A stretch of DNA of 61,935 nt. Source: Pseudoramibacter porci (GTDB taxonomy: Bacteria; Bacillota; Clostridia; Eubacteriales; Eubacteriaceae). How positions within the stretch are numbered: position 1 is the stretch's first letter; every line of letters starts with the position of its first letter. Shown here one piece after another: positions 24,228 through 31,948 of the stretch. The notes under the pieces were generated by a model. That model saw nothing but the letters and a program-made list of their open reading frames with translations. It made no database searches and was not told where the DNA came from. The stretch covers positions 1-61,935 of the forward strand of contig NZ_VUMO01000011.1 in NCBI RefSeq assembly GCF_009696145.1, given 5' to 3'. The position numbers and the translations under genes were made by a program.

Positions 24228-24325
24228 GCCAAGAAAAAGGCGTTGTATCGGCTGATGAGTCGATTTCTGCTAACATGTCTTTTTCATTTCTTTTCCTTAT
24301 GAGCCGCCGCAAGGCGGTTTTTTTA
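24228..24325 (+). ncRNA. Candidate small RNA or attenuated leader, about 100 nt
   Basis: A strong promoter at 24194-24221 and an intrinsic terminator (CCGCC 24304-24308, loop GCAA, GGCGG 24313-24317, then seven T) frame a transcript of about 100 nt with no credible gene. A second, separate promoter for the nitroreductase follows at 24347-24355, so this unit need not be the leader of that gene. The middle holds a long C/U-rich stretch (about 24278-24300) able to pair with purine-rich ribosome binding sites. No known riboswitch class was recognised. Function unknown. Confidence 0.45.
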
Positions 24326-24346
24326 TTTCGGCGCGGTTTTCGAATG

Positions 24347-24378
24347 TGCTATAATGGAAATATCAAGGGGGACGATAA
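24347..24378 (+). promoter_or_regulatory. Promoter and RBS of the nitroreductase gene
   Basis: An extended -10 TGC-TATAAT lies at 24347-24355, 25 bp before the ATG. An AAGGGGG ribosome binding site lies in between. The -35 is weak. Confidence 0.6.
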
Positions 24379-24379
24379 C

Positions 24380-24970
24380 ATGAATTTGATGAAATTGCTC
24401 GAAACGCGCAGGACTTACAGGCGGTTCGACCAGAGCCGGCCAGTGTCAGCGGCGGCGTTCAACGACATGGCGCTGGCCTTGCGGTGGTCTTCATCGGCCG
24501 GCAATCTCCAGCCGCTGCGCTGCGTGTTCGTGACCGATCCGCAAATCGTCGAGGCGGTTTTCCCACACACTCATTTTGCGGCGCTTCTGCCGAAAGAGCT
24601 GGGGACGCCGAAGCCGGGTGAGCATCCGACGATGTATGTAGTGCTCACTTACGAAAAAAAGACGAAATGGACCGATACCGACGCCGGTATCGCGCTGTCG
24701 AATCTGACTCTCGCAGCCTGGGGGCACGGCGTGGGCAGCTGTATTATGGATAATATTGACCGGCCGGACATCGCGGAGATTCTGCACATTCCAGAATCGG
24801 TGACCATTCACTCGGCGGTGGCGCTGGGCTATCCGACTCACACGTCGCAAATTGTGGAGCCGAAGACACCGGCCGACCTTAAGTATTTTCTCGACGCCCA
24901 GAAAAATTACAAGGTGCCGAAGCGGCCGTTTTCGGAATTTATTTTCGAAAACCGTTATCCCGAAGTGTAA
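24380..24970 (+). CDS. Nitroreductase family flavoprotein
   Basis: The protein has 196 residues. The N-terminal RRTYRRFDQSRPV is the FMN-binding start of the nitroreductase family, and GHGVGSCIMDN near 118 and VTIHSAVALGYPT near 150 follow the family pattern. It should be an FMN-dependent NAD(P)H oxidoreductase; the physiological substrate cannot be read from the sequence. It is a single gene between its own promoter and a bidirectional terminator. Confidence 0.82.
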   Translation: MNLMKLLETRRTYRRFDQSRPVSAAAFNDMALALRWSSSAGNLQPLRCVFVTDPQIVEAVFPHTHFAALLPKELGTPKPGEHPTMYVVLTYEKKTKWTDTDAGIALSNLTLAAWGHGVGSCIMDNIDRPDIAEILHIPESVTIHSAVALGYPTHTSQIVEPKTPADLKYFLDAQKNYKVPKRPFSEFIFENRYPEV

Positions 24971-24983
24971 ACTGATTTTAAAA

Positions 24984-25010
24984 AAGAAGTCCGAGTGGAC
25001 TTCTTTTTTT
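24984..25010. terminator. Bidirectional terminator between nitroreductase and HTH gene
   Basis: AAGAAGTCC (24984-24992), loop GAGT, GGACTTCTT (24997-25005), with T after and A before. It serves the convergent genes on both strands; the HTH stop codon overlaps its T-run. Confidence 0.85.
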
Positions 25011-25440
25011 ACGCCAGCGGCGCCTCGCCGAATTGAGCGAGCAGATCGTTGGCGGTCATGACAGACAGCTGATTTTTTATGGCGTAGATCAGCACGGCGT
25101 CCCGGCGGTTTTTCGCGTAGAGGATGCCTGCGCAGGTCAGCTCCAGCGCCCGCTGGGTCTCGGTTAGATTCAGGCCGGCGGCGAGGGCCAGTGCGACGAT
25201 TTTGTCCCGGCTCGGTTGGCGGTCGCCGCTTAAAATGTGGTAGGCGTAGGTCCGGTCGAGGCCGCTTTGGCGGATCAGTTCGTTTCTCGGAAGGGCCTGA
25301 ACTTTCGGCAGCGCGGTAAAATACGCCGCGAAATCTTCAGGCAGCGGGTCCAGCCCGCCTAAATAGTCGTTCAGCTTGGGTTCGCTGTCGGCGGAGACGA
25401 GGACGTCCATTAATTCTTCGGTCTTTTTTATCGGTGGCAT
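25009..25440 (-). CDS. HTH (XRE-like) regulator divergent from kinase gene
   Basis: The protein has 143 residues. Residues about 50-95 form an XRE-like helix-turn-helix (RNELIRQSGLDRTYAYHILSG) followed by more helices. No ligand or sensor domain is seen. It is divergent from a membrane Ser/Thr kinase with only 35 bp between the start codons, so the two share a control region, and the HTH protein may be the kinase's substrate or its regulator (inference). AAAGGA precedes its ATG. Confidence 0.7.
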   Translation of the reverse strand: MPPIKKTEELMDVLVSADSEPKLNDYLGGLDPLPEDFAAYFTALPKVQALPRNELIRQSGLDRTYAYHILSGDRQPSRDKIVALALAAGLNLTETQRALELTCAGILYAKNRRDAVLIYAIKNQLSVMTANDLLAQFGEAPLA

Positions 25441-25460
25441 CGCTTATATCCTTTGGACTA

Positions 25461-25476
25461 TGTTAAAATAACGGTA
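25461..25476 (+). promoter_or_regulatory. Extended -10 giving a probable leaderless kinase mRNA
   Basis: TGT-TAAAAT at 25461-25469 places the transcription start at about 25476, the A of the start codon. There is no Shine-Dalgarno sequence between them. Confidence 0.45.
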
Positions 25477-26513
25477 TGGAACAGAACAATACAAATCAGT
25501 ACCGCGCATGTCGGGATACTTTTTTCAAAACATTATACCATTTTGACGTTCCAGGGCAAAGCCTTGTGATCGACGAGACGTCGGGGCGGCTGTTCCTGCG
25601 CAAGGAGCTGACTTATTACGACCCGTCGGTTTATGAGTTCTTAATGGGCTGCCGGGACAGCCGGCTCGTCCACGTGGCTGACGCCTGGCAGGAAGGAGAC
25701 CGCCTCGTCGTCCTCGAGGCCTACGTTTCGGGGACGCCGCTCAGTGAGCGGCTGCGGCGCGGGGATTTGAGCGCTCCGGAAAAACTGACCATTCTTCACG
25801 ACGTCTGCGGTGCTCTCGGGGTGCTTCACAACGCGGCGCCGCCGATCGTTCACCGGGACGTGAAGCCGGAGAATATCATGGTGACCGACAGCGGCCGGGC
25901 GGTCTTGATGGATTACGACGCGTCGAAGCGGGTGAAGCCGGCGCAATCCCGGGATACGGTGCTGCTCGGGACCCGGGACAGTGCGGCGCCGGAGCAGTAC
26001 GGCTTCGGGGCGTCTGACGTGCGCACCGACGTCTACGGCGTCGGCAAGCTCATCGCGGCGATGGTCGGCGACGCGCCGCTGTACCGCCCCATCATTGCGA
26101 AAGCAACGCAGTTGGATCCGAAGCGCCGCTATCCCAATATCGCGGCACTGGACCGGGCCTTAAAACGGCGCGACCGGCCGACGGCCAACGTGCATAACTG
26201 GAGCTGGCTCAGGGTGATCGGGACAGTGCTCTGCGTGATGTTTGCCTTTGCCCTGTGCCGCGAGATGACCTTTGAGAACTCGTCGGGACCGATAGAAGAC
26301 CGGATCACGCAGATTGCTTTTTTCGCTGCGCAGTTGGCCGTCATCGAGGTGTGGTTCGATTGGACCGGTATTTTTAATCATTTGCCTTTCAGAAGGCAGG
26401 GCCAGGTTTCGAGTGGGCGGAAAATCGTCGAAAAGCTGATTTACAGCGCGGTGCTTTTCTGTTTGATTTTGATTGTGGCGGTGATTTTGATTTTGTGTAT
26501 TTTTGGAGGATGA
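25476..26513 (+). CDS. Membrane-anchored Ser/Thr protein kinase (Hanks type)
   Basis: The protein has 345 residues. The kinase core is at about 20-205: catalytic loop HRDVKPEN (126-133), DYD in place of DFG (146-148) and activation segment GTRDSAAPE (165-173). A glycine-rich loop is not recognisable, though K43 could be the VAIK-like lysine. About three membrane helices follow (about 217-235, 250-265 and 325-343). There is no PASTA or other extracellular sensor, and no PP2C phosphatase nearby, unlike the PrkC/Stk1 operon. The missing Gly-loop makes activity uncertain, though the remaining core is well kept. Confidence 0.8.
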   Translation: MEQNNTNQYRACRDTFFKTLYHFDVPGQSLVIDETSGRLFLRKELTYYDPSVYEFLMGCRDSRLVHVADAWQEGDRLVVLEAYVSGTPLSERLRRGDLSAPEKLTILHDVCGALGVLHNAAPPIVHRDVKPENIMVTDSGRAVLMDYDASKRVKPAQSRDTVLLGTRDSAAPEQYGFGASDVRTDVYGVGKLIAAMVGDAPLYRPIIAKATQLDPKRRYPNIAALDRALKRRDRPTANVHNWSWLRVIGTVLCVMFAFALCREMTFENSSGPIEDRITQIAFFAAQLAVIEVWFDWTGIFNHLPFRRQGQVSSGRKIVEKLIYSAVLFCLILIVAVILILCIFGG

Positions 26514-26515
26514 GG

Positions 26516-27325
26516 ATGAAACTGACAATCCTTGGAACGGGCAACGCGATCGCGACCCGATGCTACAACACCTGTTTTGCGGTGCAGGATCACGGGCAGA
26601 CGCTTTTGGTCGACGCCGGCGGCGGCAACGCAATTTTAAAACGCCTGCCTGCCGCTGGGATTTCGATAAACGGGATTCACACGCTGTTTGTCACCCACAA
26701 ACACATCGATCACCTCCTTGGGGTAATTTGGATCATCCGCGTGGTGACGATGAACATGCTCAAAGGGATCTACGACGGGGAGTTGACGATTTACAGTCAC
26801 GACGAGGTGACCGCGCTGTTGGCGTACATGAGCGAACATCTTCTGACGGGGAAGCAGGCGGCGCTCATCGGCAAGCGCCTGCATCTGGTGGCCCTGAAGG
26901 ACGGCGAGGGTTTTACCGGCGCCGGCCATAAAATCACCGTCTTCGACATCCATTCGACCAAGGCGAAACAGTTCGGCTTTGTCATGGATTTGGGCGGCGG
27001 GCAGCGCCTGACCTGCTGCGGCGACGAGCCCTGCCCACAATCGGCGGAAACCTTGGCCGCCGGGAGCGCGTGGATGCTCCACGAGGCCTTCTGCCGTTAC
27101 AGCGACCGGGATATTTACAAACCTTACGATAAGCATCATTCGACAGTCAAGGACGCCTGCGCGCTGGCGGAGCGGCTGAAGGTTCAGAATCTGATACTCT
27201 ATCACACGGAAGACGATCATCTCGCAGACCGGAAGGCGCTTTACAAAGCAGAGGGGCGCCAGTATTATTCTGGCCGTCTGGAAATTCCGGACGATCTCGA
27301 AGGATTTTACATCCCGTCCAACTAA
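26516..27325 (+). CDS. Metallo-beta-lactamase fold hydrolase (RNase Z-like)
   Basis: The protein has 269 residues. The metal motif THKHIDH near residue 60 is intact and the N-terminal LGTGNA is typical of the RNase Z/arylsulfatase branch. GDEPC near 166 and a C-terminal histidine near 228 could complete the two-metal site. The start at 26516 is preceded by GGAGGATGAGG, and the gene follows the kinase stop by 2 bp, so they are probably cotranscribed. Too distant from tRNase Z to assign that role firmly. Confidence 0.75.
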   Translation: MKLTILGTGNAIATRCYNTCFAVQDHGQTLLVDAGGGNAILKRLPAAGISINGIHTLFVTHKHIDHLLGVIWIIRVVTMNMLKGIYDGELTIYSHDEVTALLAYMSEHLLTGKQAALIGKRLHLVALKDGEGFTGAGHKITVFDIHSTKAKQFGFVMDLGGGQRLTCCGDEPCPQSAETLAAGSAWMLHEAFCRYSDRDIYKPYDKHHSTVKDACALAERLKVQNLILYHTEDDHLADRKALYKAEGRQYYSGRLEIPDDLEGFYIPSN

Positions 27326-27350
27326 AGGCACGATTGATTTCGACAGCGTA

Positions 27351-27372
27351 AGCGCCTGCGGGCGCTTTTTTA
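27351..27372 (+). terminator. Intrinsic terminator after the MBL hydrolase
   Basis: AGCGCC (27351-27356), loop TGCG, GGCGCT (27361-27366), followed by a T-run. Confidence 0.85.
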
Positions 27373-27373
27373 T

Positions 27374-27428
27374 TTGATAACGGCCCCCACCTTGGGTATA
27401 ATGAAACCAGCTGATAGGAGAAATATAA
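27374..27428 (+). promoter_or_regulatory. Promoter of the feoAB fusion gene
   Basis: -35 TTGATA (27374-27379), a 17-bp spacer, and a perfect -10 TATAAT (27397-27402). TAGGAG serves as ribosome binding site before the ATG at 27432. No Fur box is clearly recognisable. Confidence 0.8.
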
Positions 27429-27431
27429 AAT

Positions 27432-29789
27432 ATGCCAAAGACATTGAAAGATATTAAGATCGGTGAAACGGTGACGGTGACCGAGGTGGGCGGCCAGGGC
27501 GCATTGCGGCAGCACTTCCTGGACATGGGCATGATCCCCGGCGTGAGCGTTACCTTAATTAAATACGCCCCGATGGGCGATCCGATGGAATTTAAAATCC
27601 ACGACTACGTGCTGACCCTTCGCATTTCTGAGGCGGCGCAGATCGCAGTCGCGGACCGGCCGCCTGCGGAACAGACGCGGCCTCAGAAGGCGCCGGCCCT
27701 TGTCGAGCATCCGGGATACGGTGAGATGGGCGTGCGCTTTCACAACGCGAAAACCGACGAGAGCCGGGCCCTGCCGAAAGATCAGATTTTGACTTTTGCC
27801 CTGGCGGGCAACCAAAACTGCGGGAAGACGACGCTGTTCAACCAGCTCACCGGTGCGAATCAGCACGTCGGCAATTTTCCGGGGGTGACGGTCGACAAGC
27901 GCACCGGCATTATCCGCGGGCAGGCGCGCGCTGAGGTGACGGACCTGCCGGGGATTTATTCCCTCTCGCCCTACACCGAAGAAGAAGTGGTGTCCCGGGA
28001 ATACATTTTAAAGGAGAAGCCTCAGGGTATCATCGACATTGCCGACGCGACGAATCTTGAGCGCAATCTGTACCTGACCCTCCAGCTCATGGAGCTGCAC
28101 GTGCCCATGGTGCTGGCGCTGAATATGATGGACGAAATGCGGGGCAACGGCGGCTCGGTGGATATCAACCGCATGGAAGAGATGCTCGGCATTCCCGTCG
28201 TGCCCATCTCCGCCTCTCAGGACGAAGGGGTCGACGAGCTGATTCGCCACGCGGTGCACGTCGCGCGGTATCAGGAGTGCGACGCGGTGACGGATTTTTG
28301 CGGGCCGCAGGATCACAACGGCGCGGTGCACCGGGCGATTCACGGGATCATGACCTTGATTTCGGACCATGCTCAGCGGGCGGACATTCCGCTGCGTTTC
28401 GCGGCGACGAAGGTGGTAGAGCAGGATGAAAAGGTCATCGCGGCGCTGAACCTCGACGAAAACGAAAAGGAAATGATCGAGCACATCCTCGTCCAGATGG
28501 AAAAGGAACGGGGGCTCGACCGCCGGGCCGCCATCGCGGACATGCGCTTTCATTTCATCGAACAGGTGACGAACGCCTGTGTCATCAAGCCGAGGGAGTC
28601 GAAAGAACAGCGGCGGAGCGAGCGGGTGGATCGCGTGCTCACCGGCAAATTCACGGCGATTCCCATCTTCGTTCTGGTCATGGCAGCGGTCTTCGCACTG
28701 ACCTTCAATGTACTGGGGCTGCCGCTTCAGAACTTGCTTGACCGGGGGATTACGGCCGTGCGGGACGGGGTCGGCGCCTGGATGATTGCGGCCGGCGTCG
28801 CCAAGGGACTGAGGCTTTTTGTGACGGAGTGTCTGTTTGACGGCGTCGGGACGGTCGTCAGCTTTGTACCGATCATCGTCATTCTGTTTTTGTTCCTGTC
28901 CATGCTCGAGGACAGCGGCTACATGGCGCGCATTGCCTTTGTGATGGACAAGCCGCTGAGAAAACTCGGCCTGTCCGGGCGGTCGATCGTGCCGCTGCTG
29001 GTCGGCTTTGGCTGTTCGGTGCCGGCAATCATGTCGACGCGGACCCTGCCCTCGGAGCGGGACCGCCGCATGACGATCATGCTCATCCCCTTTATGAGCT
29101 GTACGGCGAAGCTGCCGATTTACGCGCTGTTCGCCGGCGTATTTTTCCCGAAATACGCGGCACTGGTGATGATTCTCTTGTACGTGCTTGGCATCGCCGT
29201 CGGGATTTTAACGGCGGCGGTGCTCAAACACACGGCCTTTCAAGGCGAACCGGTGCCCTTCGTCATGGAGCTGCCCAATTACCGCATGCCGGGGATGAAA
29301 AATGTGGGGCGGCTGATGTGGGAAAAGACCGCCGATTTTATTCAGCGCGCTTTCTCGATCGTGCTGATCGCCAATATTGTGATCTGGTTCCTGCGATCCT
29401 TCGATCCGGCGCTGCACATGGTGACAGCCGCCAATATGGACAGCAGCATTCTCGCGATCGTCGCCGGCGTGCTCGCGCCGATTTTCGCACCCATGGGCTT
29501 TGGCAGCTGGAAGATGGTCACAGCGCTGATTTCGGGCTTTTTGGCTAAAGAAAGCGTCGTCGCTGTATTGGGCACGCTGTATTCCGGCGCGGCCCTCGCG
29601 TCGGTGATTTCGCCGGTCTCAGCGGCGGCTTTTCTGGCTTTCTGCCTGCTCTACACGCCGTGTGTCGCGGCGATGTCGGCGGTGCGCCAGGAACTGGGCA
29701 CCGGCTGGATGGTCGGCATCATTGCGATGCAGTGCAGCATCGCCTGGGTCATTTCTTTTGCGGTCTTCACTATCGGCTCGCTCATTTAG
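27432..29789 (+). CDS. feoB: FeoA-FeoB fusion, ferrous iron transporter
   Basis: The protein has 785 residues. Residues 1-75 form a FeoA (SH3-like) domain with the conserved LRQHFLDMGMIPG; after a linker comes the FeoB G-domain (P-loop GNQNCGKTT 126-134, DLPG 171-174, NMMD near 230), then the spacer and the Gate-containing membrane domain with a CxxP-type site near the SVPAIMSTRTL segment. It imports Fe2+ across the plasma membrane. Feo proteins are usually separate; here FeoA is fused and no feoC is seen. It is flanked by its own promoter and terminator. Confidence 0.93.
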   Translation: MPKTLKDIKIGETVTVTEVGGQGALRQHFLDMGMIPGVSVTLIKYAPMGDPMEFKIHDYVLTLRISEAAQIAVADRPPAEQTRPQKAPALVEHPGYGEMGVRFHNAKTDESRALPKDQILTFALAGNQNCGKTTLFNQLTGANQHVGNFPGVTVDKRTGIIRGQARAEVTDLPGIYSLSPYTEEEVVSREYILKEKPQGIIDIADATNLERNLYLTLQLMELHVPMVLALNMMDEMRGNGGSVDINRMEEMLGIPVVPISASQDEGVDELIRHAVHVARYQECDAVTDFCGPQDHNGAVHRAIHGIMTLISDHAQRADIPLRFAATKVVEQDEKVIAALNLDENEKEMIEHILVQMEKERGLDRRAAIADMRFHFIEQVTNACVIKPRESKEQRRSERVDRVLTGKFTAIPIFVLVMAAVFALTFNVLGLPLQNLLDRGITAVRDGVGAWMIAAGVAKGLRLFVTECLFDGVGTVVSFVPIIVILFLFLSMLEDSGYMARIAFVMDKPLRKLGLSGRSIVPLLVGFGCSVPAIMSTRTLPSERDRRMTIMLIPFMSCTAKLPIYALFAGVFFPKYAALVMILLYVLGIAVGILTAAVLKHTAFQGEPVPFVMELPNYRMPGMKNVGRLMWEKTADFIQRAFSIVLIANIVIWFLRSFDPALHMVTAANMDSSILAIVAGVLAPIFAPMGFGSWKMVTALISGFLAKESVVAVLGTLYSGAALASVISPVSAAAFLAFCLLYTPCVAAMSAVRQELGTGWMVGIIAMQCSIAWVISFAVFTIGSLI

Positions 29790-29798
29790 ACGCAGCTC

Positions 29799-29842
29799 AA
29801 AGACTGGTGTGTCCTCTGAGGACACCAACCGGTCTTTTTTTT
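29799..29842 (+). terminator. Intrinsic terminator after feoB
   Basis: AAAGACTGGTGTGTCCTC pairs with GGACACCAACCGGTCTTT across a 3-nt loop, with one internal irregularity, followed by eight T. Confidence 0.85.
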
Positions 29843-29890
29843 GTGCTAAACTACCCTAAAGTTTATTGCTACGACAAAGGGGGAAGCAGC

Positions 29891-30526
29891 ATGGCAAAAC
29901 CAATTTACAAACGATGGTGGTTTTGGATCATCTTGGTGATCGTTTTATTTATCATTGCGGGTGCGGCCGGGGGACATGAAGATTCGCCGTCTAATTCGGG
30001 CAGCAAGTCGGCAAAAAAAGTTGAAATGGCTGATTTCAGTGCGATGAGTGAGGCGGACCGCAATCAATGGGGAAAGACCCATCACATCACGATCAATGTG
30101 AAGAAAAAATATTCAGGGAACGTTCAGAATGGCGCCTTCATCAGTCAGAGTGTCAAAGCTGGAACGAAAGTGGCGCAAGGCACTTCCGTGACGGTGATGT
30201 ATTCCAAGGGTGCCAAGCCAACAACTGAGCAGCGAAATGCTTTGGCTAAGGCGAAAGTCTATTCGGATACGATGTACATGTCAAAGCAGGGGATTTACGA
30301 CCAGCTGACTTCAGACTATGGCGAACAATTTCCGGCAGATGCCGCACAGTATGCGGTCGATCATTTAGAGGCTGATTACAATAAAAATGCGCTTGAAAAG
30401 GCAAAGACGTATCAAAAAGACATGAAGATGTCGAAGGCGGCTATTTACGATCAGCTCACTTCGTCATACGGTGAAAAATTTACGCAATCCGAGGCGCAAT
30501 ACGCAGTGGATCATCTAGACGACTAG
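29891..30526 (+). CDS. Membrane-anchored PASTA-like and Ltp-repeat protein
   Basis: The protein has 211 residues. A membrane helix at about 9-27 is preceded by basic and aromatic residues and there is no lipobox cysteine. Residues about 60-105 resemble a PASTA domain (NGAFISQSVKAGTKVAQGTS). Two tandem Ltp-type repeats follow (about 115-155 and 170-210), each with MSK..IYDQLTS.YGE.F and ending in QYAVDHL. Ltp domains occur in Firmicute surface proteins and in the phage TP-J34 superinfection-exclusion lipoprotein. Start: ATG at 29891 with GGGGGAAG upstream. Confidence 0.82.
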   Translation: MAKPIYKRWWFWIILVIVLFIIAGAAGGHEDSPSNSGSKSAKKVEMADFSAMSEADRNQWGKTHHITINVKKKYSGNVQNGAFISQSVKAGTKVAQGTSVTVMYSKGAKPTTEQRNALAKAKVYSDTMYMSKQGIYDQLTSDYGEQFPADAAQYAVDHLEADYNKNALEKAKTYQKDMKMSKAAIYDQLTSSYGEKFTQSEAQYAVDHLDD

Positions 30527-30565
30527 GAACAGAGAAGACACATAAGAAGAAAATAAGGAAAAATA

Positions 30566-30610
30566 ATGAAGAATAAGGAAAAGAAGGAAAAGAAAAAGGG
30601 ACTGTTTTAG
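30566..30610 (+). CDS. Possible 14-residue Lys-rich peptide
   Basis: A 15-codon frame (ATG to TAG) has AAGGA 8 bp upstream and encodes MKNKEKKEKKKGLF. It lies in a purine-only stretch and runs into the terminator hairpin, so it could equally be chance. Translation is not shown by the sequence. Confidence 0.2.
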   Translation: MKNKEKKEKKKGLF

Positions 30611-30623
30611 GCAGTCCCTTTTT
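30594..30623. terminator. Intrinsic terminator between Ltp gene and folC
   Basis: AAAAGGGACTG (30594-30604) pairs with CAGTCCCTTTT (30612-30622), flanked by A before and T after, so it can serve the two convergent transcripts. Confidence 0.85.
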
Positions 30624-30637
30624 GTATGCGCCATGAT

Positions 30638-31948
30638 TTACATGTCAAAAAACGCGGTGCGCACCTTCCCGATCATGTAGAGGGAGCCGACAAAGGCGTT
30701 GACCACGTCCTCTGAATCGTCAAGGGTGGCCAGCGCGGCCTCCGGCGAATCGAAAGCGGTGACGTCTTTCCCGTATTCCTTTTTGATTTTTGCCGCCATG
30801 GCTTCGGCGTCGACGGCCCGCTCGTTGTCCGGAGTCAGGGTTGAAATTTTCTCAGCCCGGGGCACCAGCAGCTTGAGGCAGCCGTCGATATCCTTGTCCG
30901 CGAGCATGCCGAAATAGAGGTTCAAGCGGTAAGGCTTGTCGGCCTTTAAGAAATAATCGTCGAGGTTGTCGACAAAACACTGAATGCCGTCGAGATTATG
31001 CGCGCCGTCGATGAGGACCATCGGTGACCGCGACAGGATTTCGAAGCGCCCGTGGAGCTTGACGTGGGCGATGCCCTGGCGGATCGCTTCAAAAGGAATG
31101 ATGTATTTCTCTTCCATCAATGCGACCAGCGCGGCCAGCGCGTTGCCGGCGTTTTCCAGCTGATGGCGGCCGAGCAGATTGATGCGGAAGCGGCCAAGGG
31201 GATGGTAGGCCAGGCTGCGGGACGAAACCAGCTGCCCGTCGAGATCCGCCTTGACCAAATGCAGTTTGTATTGTTCGCCGTCGTAGATCCGGGCGCCCCG
31301 GTCCCAGGCGCGCTTTTCGATGATTTGGCGCACGGATTCGGATGTCTGGGGCGCCATGACGACGCCGCCGGTGCCGAATTTGATGATCTCGGCCTTTTCA
31401 GCCGCGATGTCTTCGAGGGTGTCGCCGAGATACTCGGTGTGGTCCAAGCCAATTTTGGTGATGACCGCGCATTTCGGCCCTGGGATGATGTTGGTGGCGT
31501 CGAGCCGGCCGCCGAGACCGACTTCAATGATGGCGAAATCGACTTTTTTATCCCAGAAATAGACGAAGGCGATGGCCGTTTCCAATTCAAAGCAGGTGGC
31601 TTCGGCGCCGCCCTTTTCGACAACGGCTTCCGCCGCAGCTTTAACTCTTTCGGTGGCCGCAGCCAAATCTTCGTCAGAAATGGGTTCGTCGTTCAGACAG
31701 AAACGTTCGTTGAAGGATTCCAGGGCAGGCGAGGTGTAAAGTCCGGTTTGGTAACCCGCTTCGGTTAAGACAGCGGAAATCATGTGGGCGGTGGAGCCTT
31801 TGCCGTTGGTGCCGGCGATGTGAATGCATTTGATGGAACGTTCCGGATGATTCAGTTCGGCCATGATTGCGCCGATGGTGTCGAGCCCGAGGACACTTCC
31901 GAATACCCCCCGGGATTGAATATAGGCCTTTGCTTCTTCAGGCGTCAT
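30638..31948 (-). CDS. folC: Folylpolyglutamate / dihydrofolate synthase
   Basis: The protein has 436 residues of the Mur-ligase-like ATP-dependent family. The P-loop HIAGTNGKGS near residue 43, the TSPALESFNERF folate-site segment near 73 and the EVGLGGRLDATN metal/Mg region near 142 are all present. It adds glutamates to tetrahydrofolate. It is downstream of, and overlaps by 11 bp, the cyclo-ligase gene, forming a folate operon. Confidence 0.92.
   Translation of the reverse strand: MTPEEAKAYIQSRGVFGSVLGLDTIGAIMAELNHPERSIKCIHIAGTNGKGSTAHMISAVLTEAGYQTGLYTSPALESFNERFCLNDEPISDEDLAAATERVKAAAEAVVEKGGAEATCFELETAIAFVYFWDKKVDFAIIEVGLGGRLDATNIIPGPKCAVITKIGLDHTEYLGDTLEDIAAEKAEIIKFGTGGVVMAPQTSESVRQIIEKRAWDRGARIYDGEQYKLHLVKADLDGQLVSSRSLAYHPLGRFRINLLGRHQLENAGNALAALVALMEEKYIIPFEAIRQGIAHVKLHGRFEILSRSPMVLIDGAHNLDGIQCFVDNLDDYFLKADKPYRLNLYFGMLADKDIDGCLKLLVPRAEKISTLTPDNERAVDAEAMAAKIKKEYGKDVTAFDSPEAALATLDDSEDVVNAFVGSLYMIGKVRTAFFDM

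Noticed and set aside
24252-24259. CTGATGAG resembling the hammerhead ribozyme core in the candidate small RNA
   Set aside because: No GAAA and no stem arrangement to form the three helices around it could be found.
24228-24325. Possible known riboswitch (fluoride, preQ1, c-di-GMP) in the small-RNA unit
   Set aside because: None of the conserved cores of these classes is present.
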